DNA of 64,000 nt, taken from Psychrosphaera ytuae. Its GTDB lineage: Bacteria; Pseudomonadota; Gammaproteobacteria; Enterobacterales; Alteromonadaceae. Below, piece after piece: positions 55,777 through 64,000 of this stretch. Every line of letters starts with the position of its first letter. The first letter of the stretch is position 1. Both the position numbers and the translations under genes were made by a program. Location of the stretch: positions 868,001-932,000 of the forward strand of contig NZ_CP072110.1 of NCBI RefSeq assembly GCF_017638545.1, read 5' to 3'. The notes under the pieces were generated by a model. The model searched no databases. It was not told the origin of the DNA and saw only the letters and a program-made list of their open reading frames with translations.

Positions 55777-57267
55777 TTGATTGATTATACTTTTATTTCA
55801 ATTCTGCTGTATTTTGCGTTGATGCTCGGCATTGGTTTTTATGCCATGCGTCACTCGACGGCCGACAATAATGAATATTTGTTGGGTGGAAGAAATGTAA
55901 GCCCTAAAGTGACCGCATTGTCAGCTGGCGCATCAGATATGAGTGGCTGGATGCTAATGGGTCTTCCCGGTGCAGCCTTTGTTAGCGGGTTAGACAGTGC
56001 GTGGCTCGCTGTGGGTTTGTTGATCGGCGCTTATGTTAACTACATTTTAGTCGCTCCTAGACTGAGAGTTTATACTGAGTTGGCAGACGACTCGTTGACT
56101 ATTCCAGAATTCTTCTCTAAGCGCTTTTCATTAAACAACAGTTCGGTTCGAATTGTCGCGTCTGCTGTGATCATTTTCTTTTTCACTTTATACACATCTT
56201 CAGGGCTAGTCGCTGGCGGTAAGTTGTTTGAAAGTGGATTTGATATGGCCTACCAAACCGGTGTTTTGGTCACTGTATCTGTCGTTATTTTGTATACGGT
56301 ACTAGGTGGGTTTTTAGCGGTAAGTATGACTGACTTTGTACAAGGCTGTATCATGTTTATTGCATTGATTATGGTTCCACTGTTTGCAATGGGCGAATTA
56401 GATGGATTAGGTCAAATTACTGAAACTATTACGTCCGACTTTGGTAATCAAGTTGCGGCCAAAGATGCCTTGGGCTGGCTTGGTGTATTAAGTTTAATGA
56501 CTTGGGGTTTAGGTTATTTTGGTCAACCTCATATTATTGTTCGCTTTATGGCGATCCGTTCACACAAAGAAGTAAAAATTGCTAAACGCATCGGTATGTC
56601 TTGGATGACTGTGACTATAATTGGCGCAGTTCTAACAGGTATTGTTGGTTTTTATTATGCGAGCCAGACAGGCATGCAAGTCGATGATCCTGAGACCATC
56701 TTTGTGCTGTTATCACAAATTTTATTTCACCCGCTGATTGCAGGCTGGCTGTTGGCAGCTATTCTTGCTGCTATTATGAGTACAGTGTCTTCACAATTAT
56801 TGGTTTCGAGTAGCTCATTAGTCGAAGACATTTATCGAGTCTTTATTAATAAAGAAGCTTCAGAGAAAGAATTGTTATTCACAAGCCGTCTTTGTGTAGT
56901 CATCGTTGCCGCAGTCGCAACGGCTATCTCAATGGATTCTACCAGCGGTGTATTAGATATTGTATCTAGTGCCTGGGCTGGATTTGGTGCGGCCTTTGGA
57001 CCGGTTGTTTTATTCGCATTGTTGTGGAAGCGGATGACGAACGAAGGCGCAATTGCTGGTGTATTGTCAGGGGCTGTAACTGTCATTTTTTGGAAGTACG
57101 CTCCTGTATTAGCCGATGATAAGGCGTTAGGAAGTGTGTTTTATGAACTTCTGCCAGGATTCATTATTTCTAGTATCGCTATTTATGTAGTTAGTACGCT
57201 AACAACACCACCTAGCGACGAAACAGAAGCCGTTTTCAATAAAACACAAACGACTCTAGACGGATAA
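55777..57267 (+). CDS. putP: Sodium/proline symporter PutP
   Basis: The 496-residue membrane protein has the sodium:solute symporter layout. Key segments are EYLLGGRNVSPKVTALSAGASDMSGWMLMGLPGAAF near residue 35 and LAAILAAIMSTVSSQLLVSSSSLVEDIYR near residue 335. It takes up proline with sodium. The start is a TTG at 55777 with AGGATAGG 6 bases upstream. It is followed by a MarR regulator and then proBA, so uptake and synthesis of proline are grouped. Confidence 0.92.
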   Translation: MIDYTFISILLYFALMLGIGFYAMRHSTADNNEYLLGGRNVSPKVTALSAGASDMSGWMLMGLPGAAFVSGLDSAWLAVGLLIGAYVNYILVAPRLRVYTELADDSLTIPEFFSKRFSLNNSSVRIVASAVIIFFFTLYTSSGLVAGGKLFESGFDMAYQTGVLVTVSVVILYTVLGGFLAVSMTDFVQGCIMFIALIMVPLFAMGELDGLGQITETITSDFGNQVAAKDALGWLGVLSLMTWGLGYFGQPHIIVRFMAIRSHKEVKIAKRIGMSWMTVTIIGAVLTGIVGFYYASQTGMQVDDPETIFVLLSQILFHPLIAGWLLAAILAAIMSTVSSQLLVSSSSLVEDIYRVFINKEASEKELLFTSRLCVVIVAAVATAISMDSTSGVLDIVSSAWAGFGAAFGPVVLFALLWKRMTNEGAIAGVLSGAVTVIFWKYAPVLADDKALGSVFYELLPGFIISSIAIYVVSTLTTPPSDETEAVFNKTQTTLDG

Positions 57268-57296
57268 GCTCCTAACATTTACCTATGGGTTACAAC

Positions 57297-57330
57297 AGGC
57301 ACAGGGTTTTTGACTTGATCTCTGTGCCTT
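57297..57330 (+). terminator. Possible terminator after putP
   Basis: An 8-bp stem AGGCACAG/CTGTGCCT with a 17-base loop is followed by TT and then CACG. The T-run is short, so it may be only partly effective. Confidence 0.45.
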
Positions 57331-57372
57331 TCACGTTAAAGTGCCCGGGTTAAAAAAGTAAAAGGTATCACT

Positions 57373-57849
57373 TTGGAAAAATACGAAGAACTATTGGTCG
57401 CAATTCGACGTGTCATTCGAGCTATTGACTTGCGATCAAAAAAACTCAGCAAAGATGTTGGAATTACAGGGCCTCAGTTATTGGTGCTGCAAGAACTCAA
57501 AGCAGATCCAGGTATCACCGCTAAACGCGTTTCAGACTTGGTCAATCTTAGTCAGGCTACGGTGACAAGTATCCTAGATCGATTGGAAAACAAACAGCTT
57601 ATTAGTCGTGTTCGAAGCGAGTCAGATCGACGCCGCATTGCTTTATACCTTACAGAAACAGGTGAGAAAACCTTAAATGACGCGCCAAGATCAATGGAAG
57701 ACAGCTTTATTGAGCGATTTAACAAACTCGAAGATTGGGAGCAATCTCTTCTGCTTTCAAGTGTTCAGCGAGTCGCCAATATGATGGACGCTAACGAACT
57801 TGACGCTGCTCCAATTCTTAATATTGGTGAAATTGACCCTAAGATATAA
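57373..57849 (+). CDS. MarR family transcriptional regulator
   Basis: The 158-residue protein has the winged-helix core: LLVLQELKADPGITAKRVSDLVNLSQATVTSILDRLENKQLISRVRSESDRRRIALYLTETGEK. The DNA-recognition helix lies in LSQATVTSILDRL and the wing at RSESDRRRIALYLT. The start is a TTG at 57373 with AAGG upstream. It lies between putP and proBA and may control proline or osmolyte genes, but this is inference from position. The C-terminal tail (ELDAAPILNIGEIDPKI) is unusual for the family. Confidence 0.9.
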   Translation: MEKYEELLVAIRRVIRAIDLRSKKLSKDVGITGPQLLVLQELKADPGITAKRVSDLVNLSQATVTSILDRLENKQLISRVRSESDRRRIALYLTETGEKTLNDAPRSMEDSFIERFNKLEDWEQSLLLSSVQRVANMMDANELDAAPILNIGEIDPKI

Positions 57850-57874
57850 ACACACCTTTCCTTATAAAAAAATA

Positions 57875-57897
57875 AAAAGCACCTTCTGGTGCTTTTT
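57875..57897 (+). terminator. Rho-independent terminator after the MarR regulator
   Basis: A 9-bp stem AAAAGCACC/GGTGCTTTT with a TTCT loop is followed by a run of T, 25 bases past the stop. The rest of 57850-58228 is very AT-rich and holds only the proB upstream region; I see no other gene in it. Confidence 0.9.
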
Positions 57898-58228
57898 TTG
57901 TGCAAGTACTCTAATCCTTTTCTAAGCTCATAATAGCTTCTGTACATGTTTCGCATAGTTAGAAAACTAAGCAAAACATTAGACAAAACATAAAAAAGCA
58001 AAAACAAAAAAACACACATGGAACGTACTGTAATATTTAATACACTAATCAAAAAACAGGTAACCAAACAAGTAGACACTATAAAACAAGAGTTAAAATA
58101 ATAAACAACTATAAAATTCGCGAATAACACGTATTAACAAGAACAATACCATTTAGTACAATAATGATTAGACATCAAAGTATTATTATGTATAATTTAC
58201 AACCTAATTTGAGCAACGGGATTTATTA

Positions 58229-59338
58229 ATGAATACAAACTCTTGGAAAAACTGGAAACGCATTGTGTTGAAGGTCGGTAGTGCATTGATCGCACCGAGT
58301 GGCAACGGCTGTAGTGCACACCAATTATTTCCAATCGCTCAATTTATTATTGAGTGTCGAAAGCAGGGAAAAGAAGTGGTGTTAGTTTCTTCAGGCTCAG
58401 TGGCGGCAGGTCGTCACTTATTTGACAGCCCAGAACGCCCTTCTCTTGCAATAAAGAAAGCCATGGCTGCCGCAGGTCAGGCTGAGATGGTAGGTACTTG
58501 GGATAGATTATTTGATTTTCCGACCTCGCAAATCTTACTTACACATGGAGATCTGCGTGATCAAGAACGTTATCAAAGTATTCGCGATACACTAGAAACA
58601 TCGTTAGAAGCAGGAATTCTTCCAATCGTAAACGAGAACGATACGGTGACCACTGATTTACTAAAAGTCGGTGATAACGATAACTTATCGGCAATGGTAG
58701 CGGCGGCGGCTGATGCTGATGCACTAATAATGTGTTCAGATATCAATGGGTTGTACAACAAAAACCCTAAGTTACACGAAGATGCAGAGCTGTTAAGCGT
58801 TGTTGATGAGATTAACGACGGGATCAAAGCAATGGCCGGTGGTGCAATAAGCTCAACCGGAACGGGCGGTATGTTAACCAAGTTACAAGCCGCAGAAAAA
58901 GCCACAGCGCACGGAATTACGACCTATATAGTGAATGGCTTTGAAGCTGAAACGTTCTCAAGGTTAGTACGTGGTGATAATCCAGGCACCATGTTTACGC
59001 CATACAAAAACCCTATGCAAGATGATTTGCATTGGTTAACACACACAACCCGCGCCCAAGGTGAGATCATTGTTGATCAATCGGGAGCTGGCCAAGTCTT
59101 GGATGAAGAACAAAATCTATCAAGTGACCATTTAGTCGAAGTCAAAGGAAACTTTAATATCGGCGATACGGTACTGGTGAAGACAAAAGATGGAACCCGA
59201 CTAGCAAAAGCAGTCGCTAATTACAGTAGCTGTCTAATGTCATTTATTTCCGACCAGCAATCGCCCAACGACCATTCGTTTCCAACGATTGAGTCACTGA
59301 TAGAAGAAGATAATATTGCCGTATTAAAGGAGGCCTAA
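58229..59338 (+). CDS. proB: Glutamate 5-kinase ProB
   Basis: The 369-residue protein has an N-terminal amino-acid kinase domain (IVLKVGSALIAPSG, VSSGSVAAGRHLF, GILPIVNENDTVTTDLLKVGDNDNLSAMVAAAADADALIMCSDINGLYN). The C-terminal PUA domain begins near residue 280 (RAQGEIIVDQSGAGQVL). It phosphorylates glutamate as the first committed step of proline synthesis. It ends by overlapping the start of proA (TAATG), so the two are coupled. Confidence 0.96.
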   Translation: MNTNSWKNWKRIVLKVGSALIAPSGNGCSAHQLFPIAQFIIECRKQGKEVVLVSSGSVAAGRHLFDSPERPSLAIKKAMAAAGQAEMVGTWDRLFDFPTSQILLTHGDLRDQERYQSIRDTLETSLEAGILPIVNENDTVTTDLLKVGDNDNLSAMVAAAADADALIMCSDINGLYNKNPKLHEDAELLSVVDEINDGIKAMAGGAISSTGTGGMLTKLQAAEKATAHGITTYIVNGFEAETFSRLVRGDNPGTMFTPYKNPMQDDLHWLTHTTRAQGEIIVDQSGAGQVLDEEQNLSSDHLVEVKGNFNIGDTVLVKTKDGTRLAKAVANYSSCLMSFISDQQSPNDHSFPTIESLIEEDNIAVLKEA

Positions 59339-60585
59339 TGAGCTATATTGAAACGATTTCAAAAGCTGCCAAATCTGCATCAAAGCGTTTGGCAATTATG
59401 TCAGAACAACAAAAAAATAAGGTTCTGCTACGCATGGCAGAGCATATTAAAGCTGCGCAAGAAGGCATTTTAAAAGCCAACGAAAAAGACCTAGCGCAAG
59501 CCAAAGAAATGGATTTAGACGATGCCTTTGTTGATCGCTTAACACTAAACGAACAGCGCATTGATGATATGGTCAACGGTATCAAAGAGATTGTATCGCT
59601 GGAAGATCCGGTCGGTAACCGTCGCTCTGTCACGACTCGCCCTAATGGCTTAGAAATAGAAAAAATGCGGATCCCACTTGGCGTAATCTGTATGATCTAT
59701 GAGTCACGTCCTAACGTTACCGCAGATGCTGGCGCCTTGTGTTTTAAATCTGGTAATGGCGTTATCTTACGTGGCGGTAAAGAAGCCCTAAATTCGAGCT
59801 TGGCGATTGCCGACGCGATGCACAAAGCATTACAAGAAAACGACTTACCTAAAGAGTTAGTCTCAGTCGTCGACAATCCAGCTCGTGAGTTGGTAACCGA
59901 GTTAATCTCACAAACGGACTATATCGACCTTGTCATTCCTCGTGGTGGCGAAGGGCTAATTAAGTTTGTCAGCGATAACAGTAAAATCCCAGTGATCCAA
60001 CACTTTAAAGGTGTGTGTCACTTGTATGTCGATAAAGATGCCGACTTTGAAAAAGCATTAAAAATCTTAGAAAACGGAAAAACTCAACGAACTGGTGTAT
60101 GTAACGCGCTTGAAGGATTATTAGTTCATGAGCAAATAGCGGGTGATTTTTTACCATTGGCTGCAAAAATGTTGCAAGAAAAAGCTGTAAAAATAAACGC
60201 TTGTCAACGCTCACATGGATTTTTTCTAAGCCCAATTCTACTTCCAGACACAGAGTTTGGTGAAGAGTACTTGGGTCTTGAAATAGCAGTAAGAACGGTT
60301 AACTCTTTAGAACATGCACTTGAGCATATAGACCAGTTTGGTAGTCACCACACAGAGGTAATTGTTACTGAAAACAAGGACTCAGCAGAACTGTTCCAAC
60401 GCGCTGTAGACGCCTCTGTGGTTATGGTTAACGCAAGTTCGAGGTTTTCTGATGGCTCTCAATTAGGCCTGGGCGCAGAGATTGGAATCGCGACAACCAA
60501 GCTTCACGCTTATGGTCCAATGGGTCTTGAATCTCTCACCGCTGAGAAGTTTGTGGTGACTGGTGAAGGCCAAATTAGAGTATAG
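59338..60585 (+). CDS. proA: Glutamate-5-semialdehyde dehydrogenase ProA
   Basis: The 415-residue protein has the aldehyde dehydrogenase fold with PLGVICMIYESRPNVTADAGALCFKSGNGVILRGGKEA. The catalytic cysteine lies in TQRTGVCNALEGLLV. It reduces gamma-glutamyl phosphate to the semialdehyde, which cyclises to a proline precursor. A terminator follows the gene directly. Confidence 0.97.
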   Translation: MSYIETISKAAKSASKRLAIMSEQQKNKVLLRMAEHIKAAQEGILKANEKDLAQAKEMDLDDAFVDRLTLNEQRIDDMVNGIKEIVSLEDPVGNRRSVTTRPNGLEIEKMRIPLGVICMIYESRPNVTADAGALCFKSGNGVILRGGKEALNSSLAIADAMHKALQENDLPKELVSVVDNPARELVTELISQTDYIDLVIPRGGEGLIKFVSDNSKIPVIQHFKGVCHLYVDKDADFEKALKILENGKTQRTGVCNALEGLLVHEQIAGDFLPLAAKMLQEKAVKINACQRSHGFFLSPILLPDTEFGEEYLGLEIAVRTVNSLEHALEHIDQFGSHHTEVIVTENKDSAELFQRAVDASVVMVNASSRFSDGSQLGLGAEIGIATTKLHAYGPMGLESLTAEKFVVTGEGQIRV

Positions 60586-60607
60586 TTTTGGTGCACTCCA
60601 CTACTCC

Positions 60608-60632
60608 AACCCGCTTTATGCGGGTTTTTTTT
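60608..60632 (+). terminator. Rho-independent terminator after proA
   Basis: AACCCGC/GCGGGTT stem with a TTTAT loop and nine T residues, 23 bases past the proA stop. Confidence 0.93.
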
Positions 60633-60712
60633 TGATTTGCTTGTTTTTAAAAGCAAAATTAAAATACTCGGCTACACTAAAGTTGAACTCAACAACAAAG
60701 AGACGGGATACT

Positions 60713-61900
60713 ATGAAAAAAGTATTAAAACTTGGCTTACCATTAGGTGTAGCAGCACTATCTATGGCAAGCTTTTCGACTTATGCAGATATCCGCTTTA
60801 ACGGATTTGCTTCATTTGTCGTCGGTCAAAACCTTGAGGATGACGTAGCAGACTACGTAGGTTATGGCGATGATTTATCTTTCCGTAACGAGTCTTTGTT
60901 TGCGCTGCAAGCTATTGCAGATTTAGGTGATGGATTATCAGCGACAGCTCAAATTGTTTCTCGAGGCTCAGATGACTTTGACACAAAGTTTGCTTGGGCA
61001 TATTTGTCTTATGAACTTTCGGATTACACCACGTTCCGTGCAGGTCGTTTGCGTTTGCCATTCTACCTGTATTCAGACTTCTTAGATGTGGGCTATGCGT
61101 ACCCGTGGGTTCGTCCTTCAACGGCTATGTATAACTTACCGTTTAGTAACTACGACGGCGTTAGCTTACTACACAACAAACTAATTGGTGAGTGGGACGT
61201 CACATTCAACTTTATCGCTGGCGAGTTAGAAGATACCTTCTTTAAAGATACGTCTCCAACGCGCGGATCTTTAAATAACATGTTTGGTCTTTCAACATCA
61301 TTCAGCCGTGAGTGGTTTAGTGGTTATTTTACTTACATCTCTGGTGAAGTAGATATTCCAGTGGCAGAGGTCCAAGCTTTCGCGAACCTTGCAACGGCAC
61401 TTGGTGCAAGCCAATCGGCAACTGATGAGTTATTAATGAATGGCGATACAGGTACCTTTATCGGTGCAGGCTTTAACATTGATTACGACAAAGTATCTAT
61501 CATTGGTGAGTACTCAGTTAACAACACTGACGACTCGTTCCGCCAAGAAGACATTAAGGCTGGTTACTTAAGCTTTGGATACCGTGTTAACTTCTCGTTT
61601 ATGCCTTATGTATCGTTTGAAACATATGAAGTAGAAGCAAACACGTCTATTGCTGCGGGTATGCCAAATGTTGTGATCCCAGCATTAGGAACACAATTTG
61701 ACGGTTTCCCTTTACAGGCAGCGACTAGCGCCATCGTAAATGGTATCCAACAGGATGAGTATACAGTTACGTCATTTGGTTTCCGTTATGACTTCCACCC
61801 TGCGGCAGCATTCAAAGTTCAGTACAGCTCAGTAGATAACGACATCAATGACTTTTATGATGCAGAACTTATCTCAGCTGGTGTAGACATTGTATTTTAA
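60713..61900 (+). CDS. Outer-membrane porin-like beta-barrel protein
   Basis: The protein is 395 residues from the ATG at 60713, which starts a clear signal peptide (MKKVLKLGLPLGVAALSMASFSTYA). The open frame extends back to 60563 but that part would overlap proA and has no signal. The mature protein is rich in alternating aromatic strands (FNGFASFVVGQN, FRAGRLRLPFYLYSDFLDVGY) and ends in IVF, the terminal phenylalanine of outer-membrane barrels. Substrate is unknown. It is followed after 12 bases by the small binding-like protein, so the two form an operon. Confidence 0.85.
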   Translation: MKKVLKLGLPLGVAALSMASFSTYADIRFNGFASFVVGQNLEDDVADYVGYGDDLSFRNESLFALQAIADLGDGLSATAQIVSRGSDDFDTKFAWAYLSYELSDYTTFRAGRLRLPFYLYSDFLDVGYAYPWVRPSTAMYNLPFSNYDGVSLLHNKLIGEWDVTFNFIAGELEDTFFKDTSPTRGSLNNMFGLSTSFSREWFSGYFTYISGEVDIPVAEVQAFANLATALGASQSATDELLMNGDTGTFIGAGFNIDYDKVSIIGEYSVNNTDDSFRQEDIKAGYLSFGYRVNFSFMPYVSFETYEVEANTSIAAGMPNVVIPALGTQFDGFPLQAATSAIVNGIQQDEYTVTSFGFRYDFHPAAAFKVQYSSVDNDINDFYDAELISAGVDIVF

Positions 61901-61912
61901 GGAGTACTACGG

Positions 61913-62329
61913 ATGAAAAAAGTAACCTTAGGACTGAGTTTGGCTCTAGCGTCTGCACTATTTAGCTCAAGCGTATTTGCGGTGAACGTTATTGTTCACC
62001 CATCTAATGATTCGAACTTAGATCAATCAACAATCTCACGTATCTTTTTAGGAAAAGCAAAAGCTTTTCCTAACGGCACATCAGTTGTTCCTTTTGATCA
62101 AGCTGAAGGGGCTGGCGCAACTGAGGAGTTCAATGAAAAAGTGTTGAACCGTTCAGGCAGCCAACTTAAAGCATACTGGTCAAAGTTAGTGTTCACTGGT
62201 AAAGGTACGCCTCCAGAAAAACTGGACGGTGACGCTGCAGTTATTGAGAAAGTCGCTAGCACTCCAGGTGCAATTGGCTATATCTCTGGCGATGCCGGCG
62301 GTAACGTAAAAGTTGTTGCTACCTTCTAA
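61913..62329 (+). CDS. Small PstS-like periplasmic binding-domain protein
   Basis: The 138-residue protein has a signal peptide ending at SVFA. A short substrate-binding-like domain follows, NVIVHPSNDSNLDQSTISRIFLGKAKAFPNGTSVVPFDQ, with GAIGYISGDAGG at the end. These features match the phosphate ABC transporter binding family but only one short lobe is present. No ABC permease is nearby. It is coupled to the porin-like gene and could present a ligand to it or to the LapD-like receptor downstream. That link is a guess. Confidence 0.8.
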   Translation: MKKVTLGLSLALASALFSSSVFAVNVIVHPSNDSNLDQSTISRIFLGKAKAFPNGTSVVPFDQAEGAGATEEFNEKVLNRSGSQLKAYWSKLVFTGKGTPPEKLDGDAAVIEKVASTPGAIGYISGDAGGNVKVVATF

Positions 62330-62354
62330 TTAGTTAGCCGTTAACGATAAAGCG

Positions 62355-62388
62355 AAAAGCCAGACTGTGAATAGTCTGGCTTTTTTGT
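62355..62388. terminator. Terminator between convergent genes
   Basis: A 12-bp stem AAAAGCCAGACT/AGTCTGGCTTTT with a GTGAAT loop and a T-run lies 26 bases past the binding-protein stop and before the end of the LapD-like gene on the other strand. Confidence 0.9.
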
Positions 62389-62429
62389 GAGTGCTAGTTT
62401 GTCGGTTGTAATCTTTTACCTGAGTAACC

Positions 62430-64000
62430 CTACTCTTCTAGCTTGGAAGGCTTAACGATATACCCTTGGAAACCATCAAAGTGGTAATCTTTTAATAACT
62501 CTAATTGTTTTTCGTTTTCGACGTGTGTCGCTATAACTTTAATATCTAGGTTGTGAATTGTTGTACATAAAGAACCCACAAAATAAGCGTCTGATTGGTC
62601 GTTCACTGCAATCTCTGTGTAACTGTGGTCTACTTTCACATAATCGGGGTGAATTCGTTGTAGATACGCTAAAGACTCAAAATGACGACCTACTCTGTCA
62701 ATCCCAAAACGAATACCTAACTCATTAAAATGGCGACACATTTGTTCTGTGTTCTCTCGGTCATTAATAATCGAATCTTCATTAAACTCAAAGGCTATTT
62801 TCGTTTTTACCTCTGGCTCGTGTTTTAGTTTGTTGTACAGCCATACAATAAATTGATGGTCCTGCAGTGCCGACATACTAATGTTAATCGCAAAGGGTCC
62901 CTTATCACTCTTTTTGGCAACATCAATCATGTATTGAATAACACGCTTATCAAATCGACTACCTAAACGATATTCGTTGAGCACAGAAACAAAAGTGCCT
63001 GCAGTAACATTGGTTAAATCCTCTAAGATAAGGTTGGTAAAAATCTCGTAGTGATCAGGTTCTTTGCTCTTGTAGGTAAAAACCGGCTGGTTCAAAAACA
63101 CAAATGCGTCTTTGGCCAAAGCGCGCTCTATACCGTCTTTGATTTCCACACGGGTATGAATGTGACCTGATTCTGGCGTAATTTCTATAACTTTAATACC
63201 ACCAAAGTTTTCCCGCGCGTCGTGTAACGCTTTGTCTGCATAAGCTAAAATGTCATCCTTGTCTGCCTTGTGTGACACTTTAACGGCACCAGCATTAAAG
63301 ATTTGATTCACTGAGAACATTTCACGGATCTCTGGTGAATTAAAATAAGTGCTCAATTGCTTTAACTTTTGTTCAACTTTTCTAGCGTCAATTTGCTCAA
63401 TGATAACGGCAAATTCGTGTTCGGATACGCGACACAAAACTGTGTTTTCTTTGTCGTCAAAAACCGTATCAATAAAGTGACCAATAACCACAATTATCTC
63501 ATCGCGGCGTTGCCAGCCATATTCTCTGGTCAAGTCATCAAGCCCTGCAATATCGATAAAGATCAGCGCCCCGTTACTAGAGTCCACCAGCCAGGCATTG
63601 AGCCGCCGGTCAAAATAACTTCGGTTACCAAATCCCGTTACAGAGTCGATATAAGCGGCTTGTTTTAATTTTTCGTGAAGTCGCGCTTTCTCTTCAAATT
63701 GCTCTTTTAGTCGAGCGCTCATTTGATTGACAGCCTCTGTCACTTCACGAAGCTCTCGAGTACTTGGCAAGGGAAGTGGCTCGCCAAAGTAATGATCTTG
63801 AATTTCGCGAGCTTTTTGTTGAATTCGAGTTAGCGGCTTTAATACGACATTGATGCCGTAAGCGCAAATAAAGGCCACGAGTACCCCTAAGCCACCTAGC
63901 CACATACAAGTGCTGACAAATGAATCCCAAAGCTGTCGATAAGCTAGCCCAGGGTGACCGCTAACAAAAATTTTACCGACTTGGCTCCAACCATTGGTTA
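62430..64000 (-). CDS. lapD: LapD-type cyclic-di-GMP receptor with degenerate GGDEF and EAL domains (partial, N-terminus beyond window)
   Basis: The frame stays open to the window edge, so the N-terminus is missing. What is seen begins in a periplasmic LapD/MoxY domain (GWSQVGKIFVSGHPGLAYRQLWDSF). Next come a membrane helix (WLGGLGVLVAFICAYGINVVL), a HAMP segment, a GGDEF-like domain and an EAL-like domain. The GGDEF signature is SEHEF. The EAL motif is EIF, and later catalytic positions differ too (FEFNE, FGIDRVG, VIATHVEN). It should bind cyclic-di-GMP without making or breaking it and signal across the membrane, as LapD does to control adhesin release. No lapG or large adhesin is in view. 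Confidence 0.85.
   Translation of the reverse strand, partial: TNGWSQVGKIFVSGHPGLAYRQLWDSFVSTCMWLGGLGVLVAFICAYGINVVLKPLTRIQQKAREIQDHYFGEPLPLPSTRELREVTEAVNQMSARLKEQFEEKARLHEKLKQAAYIDSVTGFGNRSYFDRRLNAWLVDSSNGALIFIDIAGLDDLTREYGWQRRDEIIVVIGHFIDTVFDDKENTVLCRVSEHEFAVIIEQIDARKVEQKLKQLSTYFNSPEIREMFSVNQIFNAGAVKVSHKADKDDILAYADKALHDARENFGGIKVIEITPESGHIHTRVEIKDGIERALAKDAFVFLNQPVFTYKSKEPDHYEIFTNLILEDLTNVTAGTFVSVLNEYRLGSRFDKRVIQYMIDVAKKSDKGPFAINISMSALQDHQFIVWLYNKLKHEPEVKTKIAFEFNEDSIINDRENTEQMCRHFNELGIRFGIDRVGRHFESLAYLQRIHPDYVKVDHSYTEIAVNDQSDAYFVGSLCTTIHNLDIKVIATHVENEKQLELLKDYHFDGFQGYIVKPSKLEE

Noticed and set aside
57765..58130. Minus-strand 121-codon frame between the MarR gene and proB
   Set aside because: Low-complexity product from AT-rich DNA, overlapping the MarR 3' end and its terminator, with no ribosome site.
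60563..60712. Upstream extension of the porin-like gene
   Set aside because: It overlaps proA and its terminator and would bury the signal peptide; the ATG at 60713 is clearly better.
1..64000. CRISPR arrays, rRNA, tRNA or complete insertion sequences
   Set aside because: No regularly spaced repeats, no RNA gene signatures and no transposase frames were found by reading both strands.

Overview
The window looks like chromosomal DNA of a marine gammaproteobacterium of the Alteromonadales type (Pseudoalteromonadaceae or Colwelliaceae-like). The reasons are the polar-flagellum style flgA/cheV/cheR/flgBCDE and flgMN block, the smc-zipA pair divergent from cysZ, a PEP-CTERM-system PrsT lipoprotein, POT and SulP transporters, and the general protein character. 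This placement is an inference from gene content; no rRNA or tRNA is present to anchor it.

Layout. (1) 1-17352, all minus strand and tightly packed: a surface-polysaccharide (O-antigen or capsule) operon read right to left. It holds a large SLBB export protein, Wzz, WecB, WecC, Wzx flippase, Wzy polymerase, an acetyltransferase, a glycosyltransferase, an acetamidino-sugar module (WbuX-type amidotransferase, HisH-like and HisF-like), a two-domain oxidoreductase, a heparinase-like protein and a WbuB-like glycosyltransferase cut by the window edge. (2) 17649-19854: UDP-glucose dehydrogenase and a UDP-glucuronate epimerase, a separate minus-strand unit with its own terminator. (3) 19991-28361: a large calcium-repeat lipoprotein, a POT peptide transporter, a YggN-like protein and two DUF1566 surface proteins. 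(4) 28558-31700: grxD, divergent from sodB, rdgB and hemW. (5) 31945-35827: two exported proteins of unknown function, one made of three 78-residue repeats, both with C-terminal sorting-like tails. (6) 35905-38653: trhO and a SulP transporter. (7) 38997-45711: flagellar and chemotaxis block with a recognisable sigma-54 promoter for flgBCDE and a sigma-28 promoter for flgMN. The rod-hook operon stops after flgE, beside a REP-like hairpin. (8) 45821-53388: prsT, zipA, smc. (9) 53706-55516: cysZ and an unrecognised membrane protein. (10) 55777-60585: putP, a MarR regulator, proB and proA, a proline transport and synthesis group. (11) 60713-64000: a porin-like protein, a small phosphate-binding-like protein and, convergent, a LapD-type cyclic-di-GMP receptor cut by the window edge.

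How they fit together. WecB and WecC supply UDP-ManNAcA, and Ugd plus the epimerase supply UDP-GlcA and UDP-GalA. The WbuX/HisH/HisF trio should convert an N-acetyl group on one sugar to an acetamidino group. The unit is then polymerised by Wzy, flipped by Wzx, length-controlled by Wzz and probably exported by the SLBB protein. No complete mobile element, CRISPR array or stable RNA gene was found. The least explained items are the repeat-protein pair (31945-35827), the flagellar operon breakpoint (38654-38996), the isolated prsT where ligA might be expected, and the 316-residue membrane protein at 54566.
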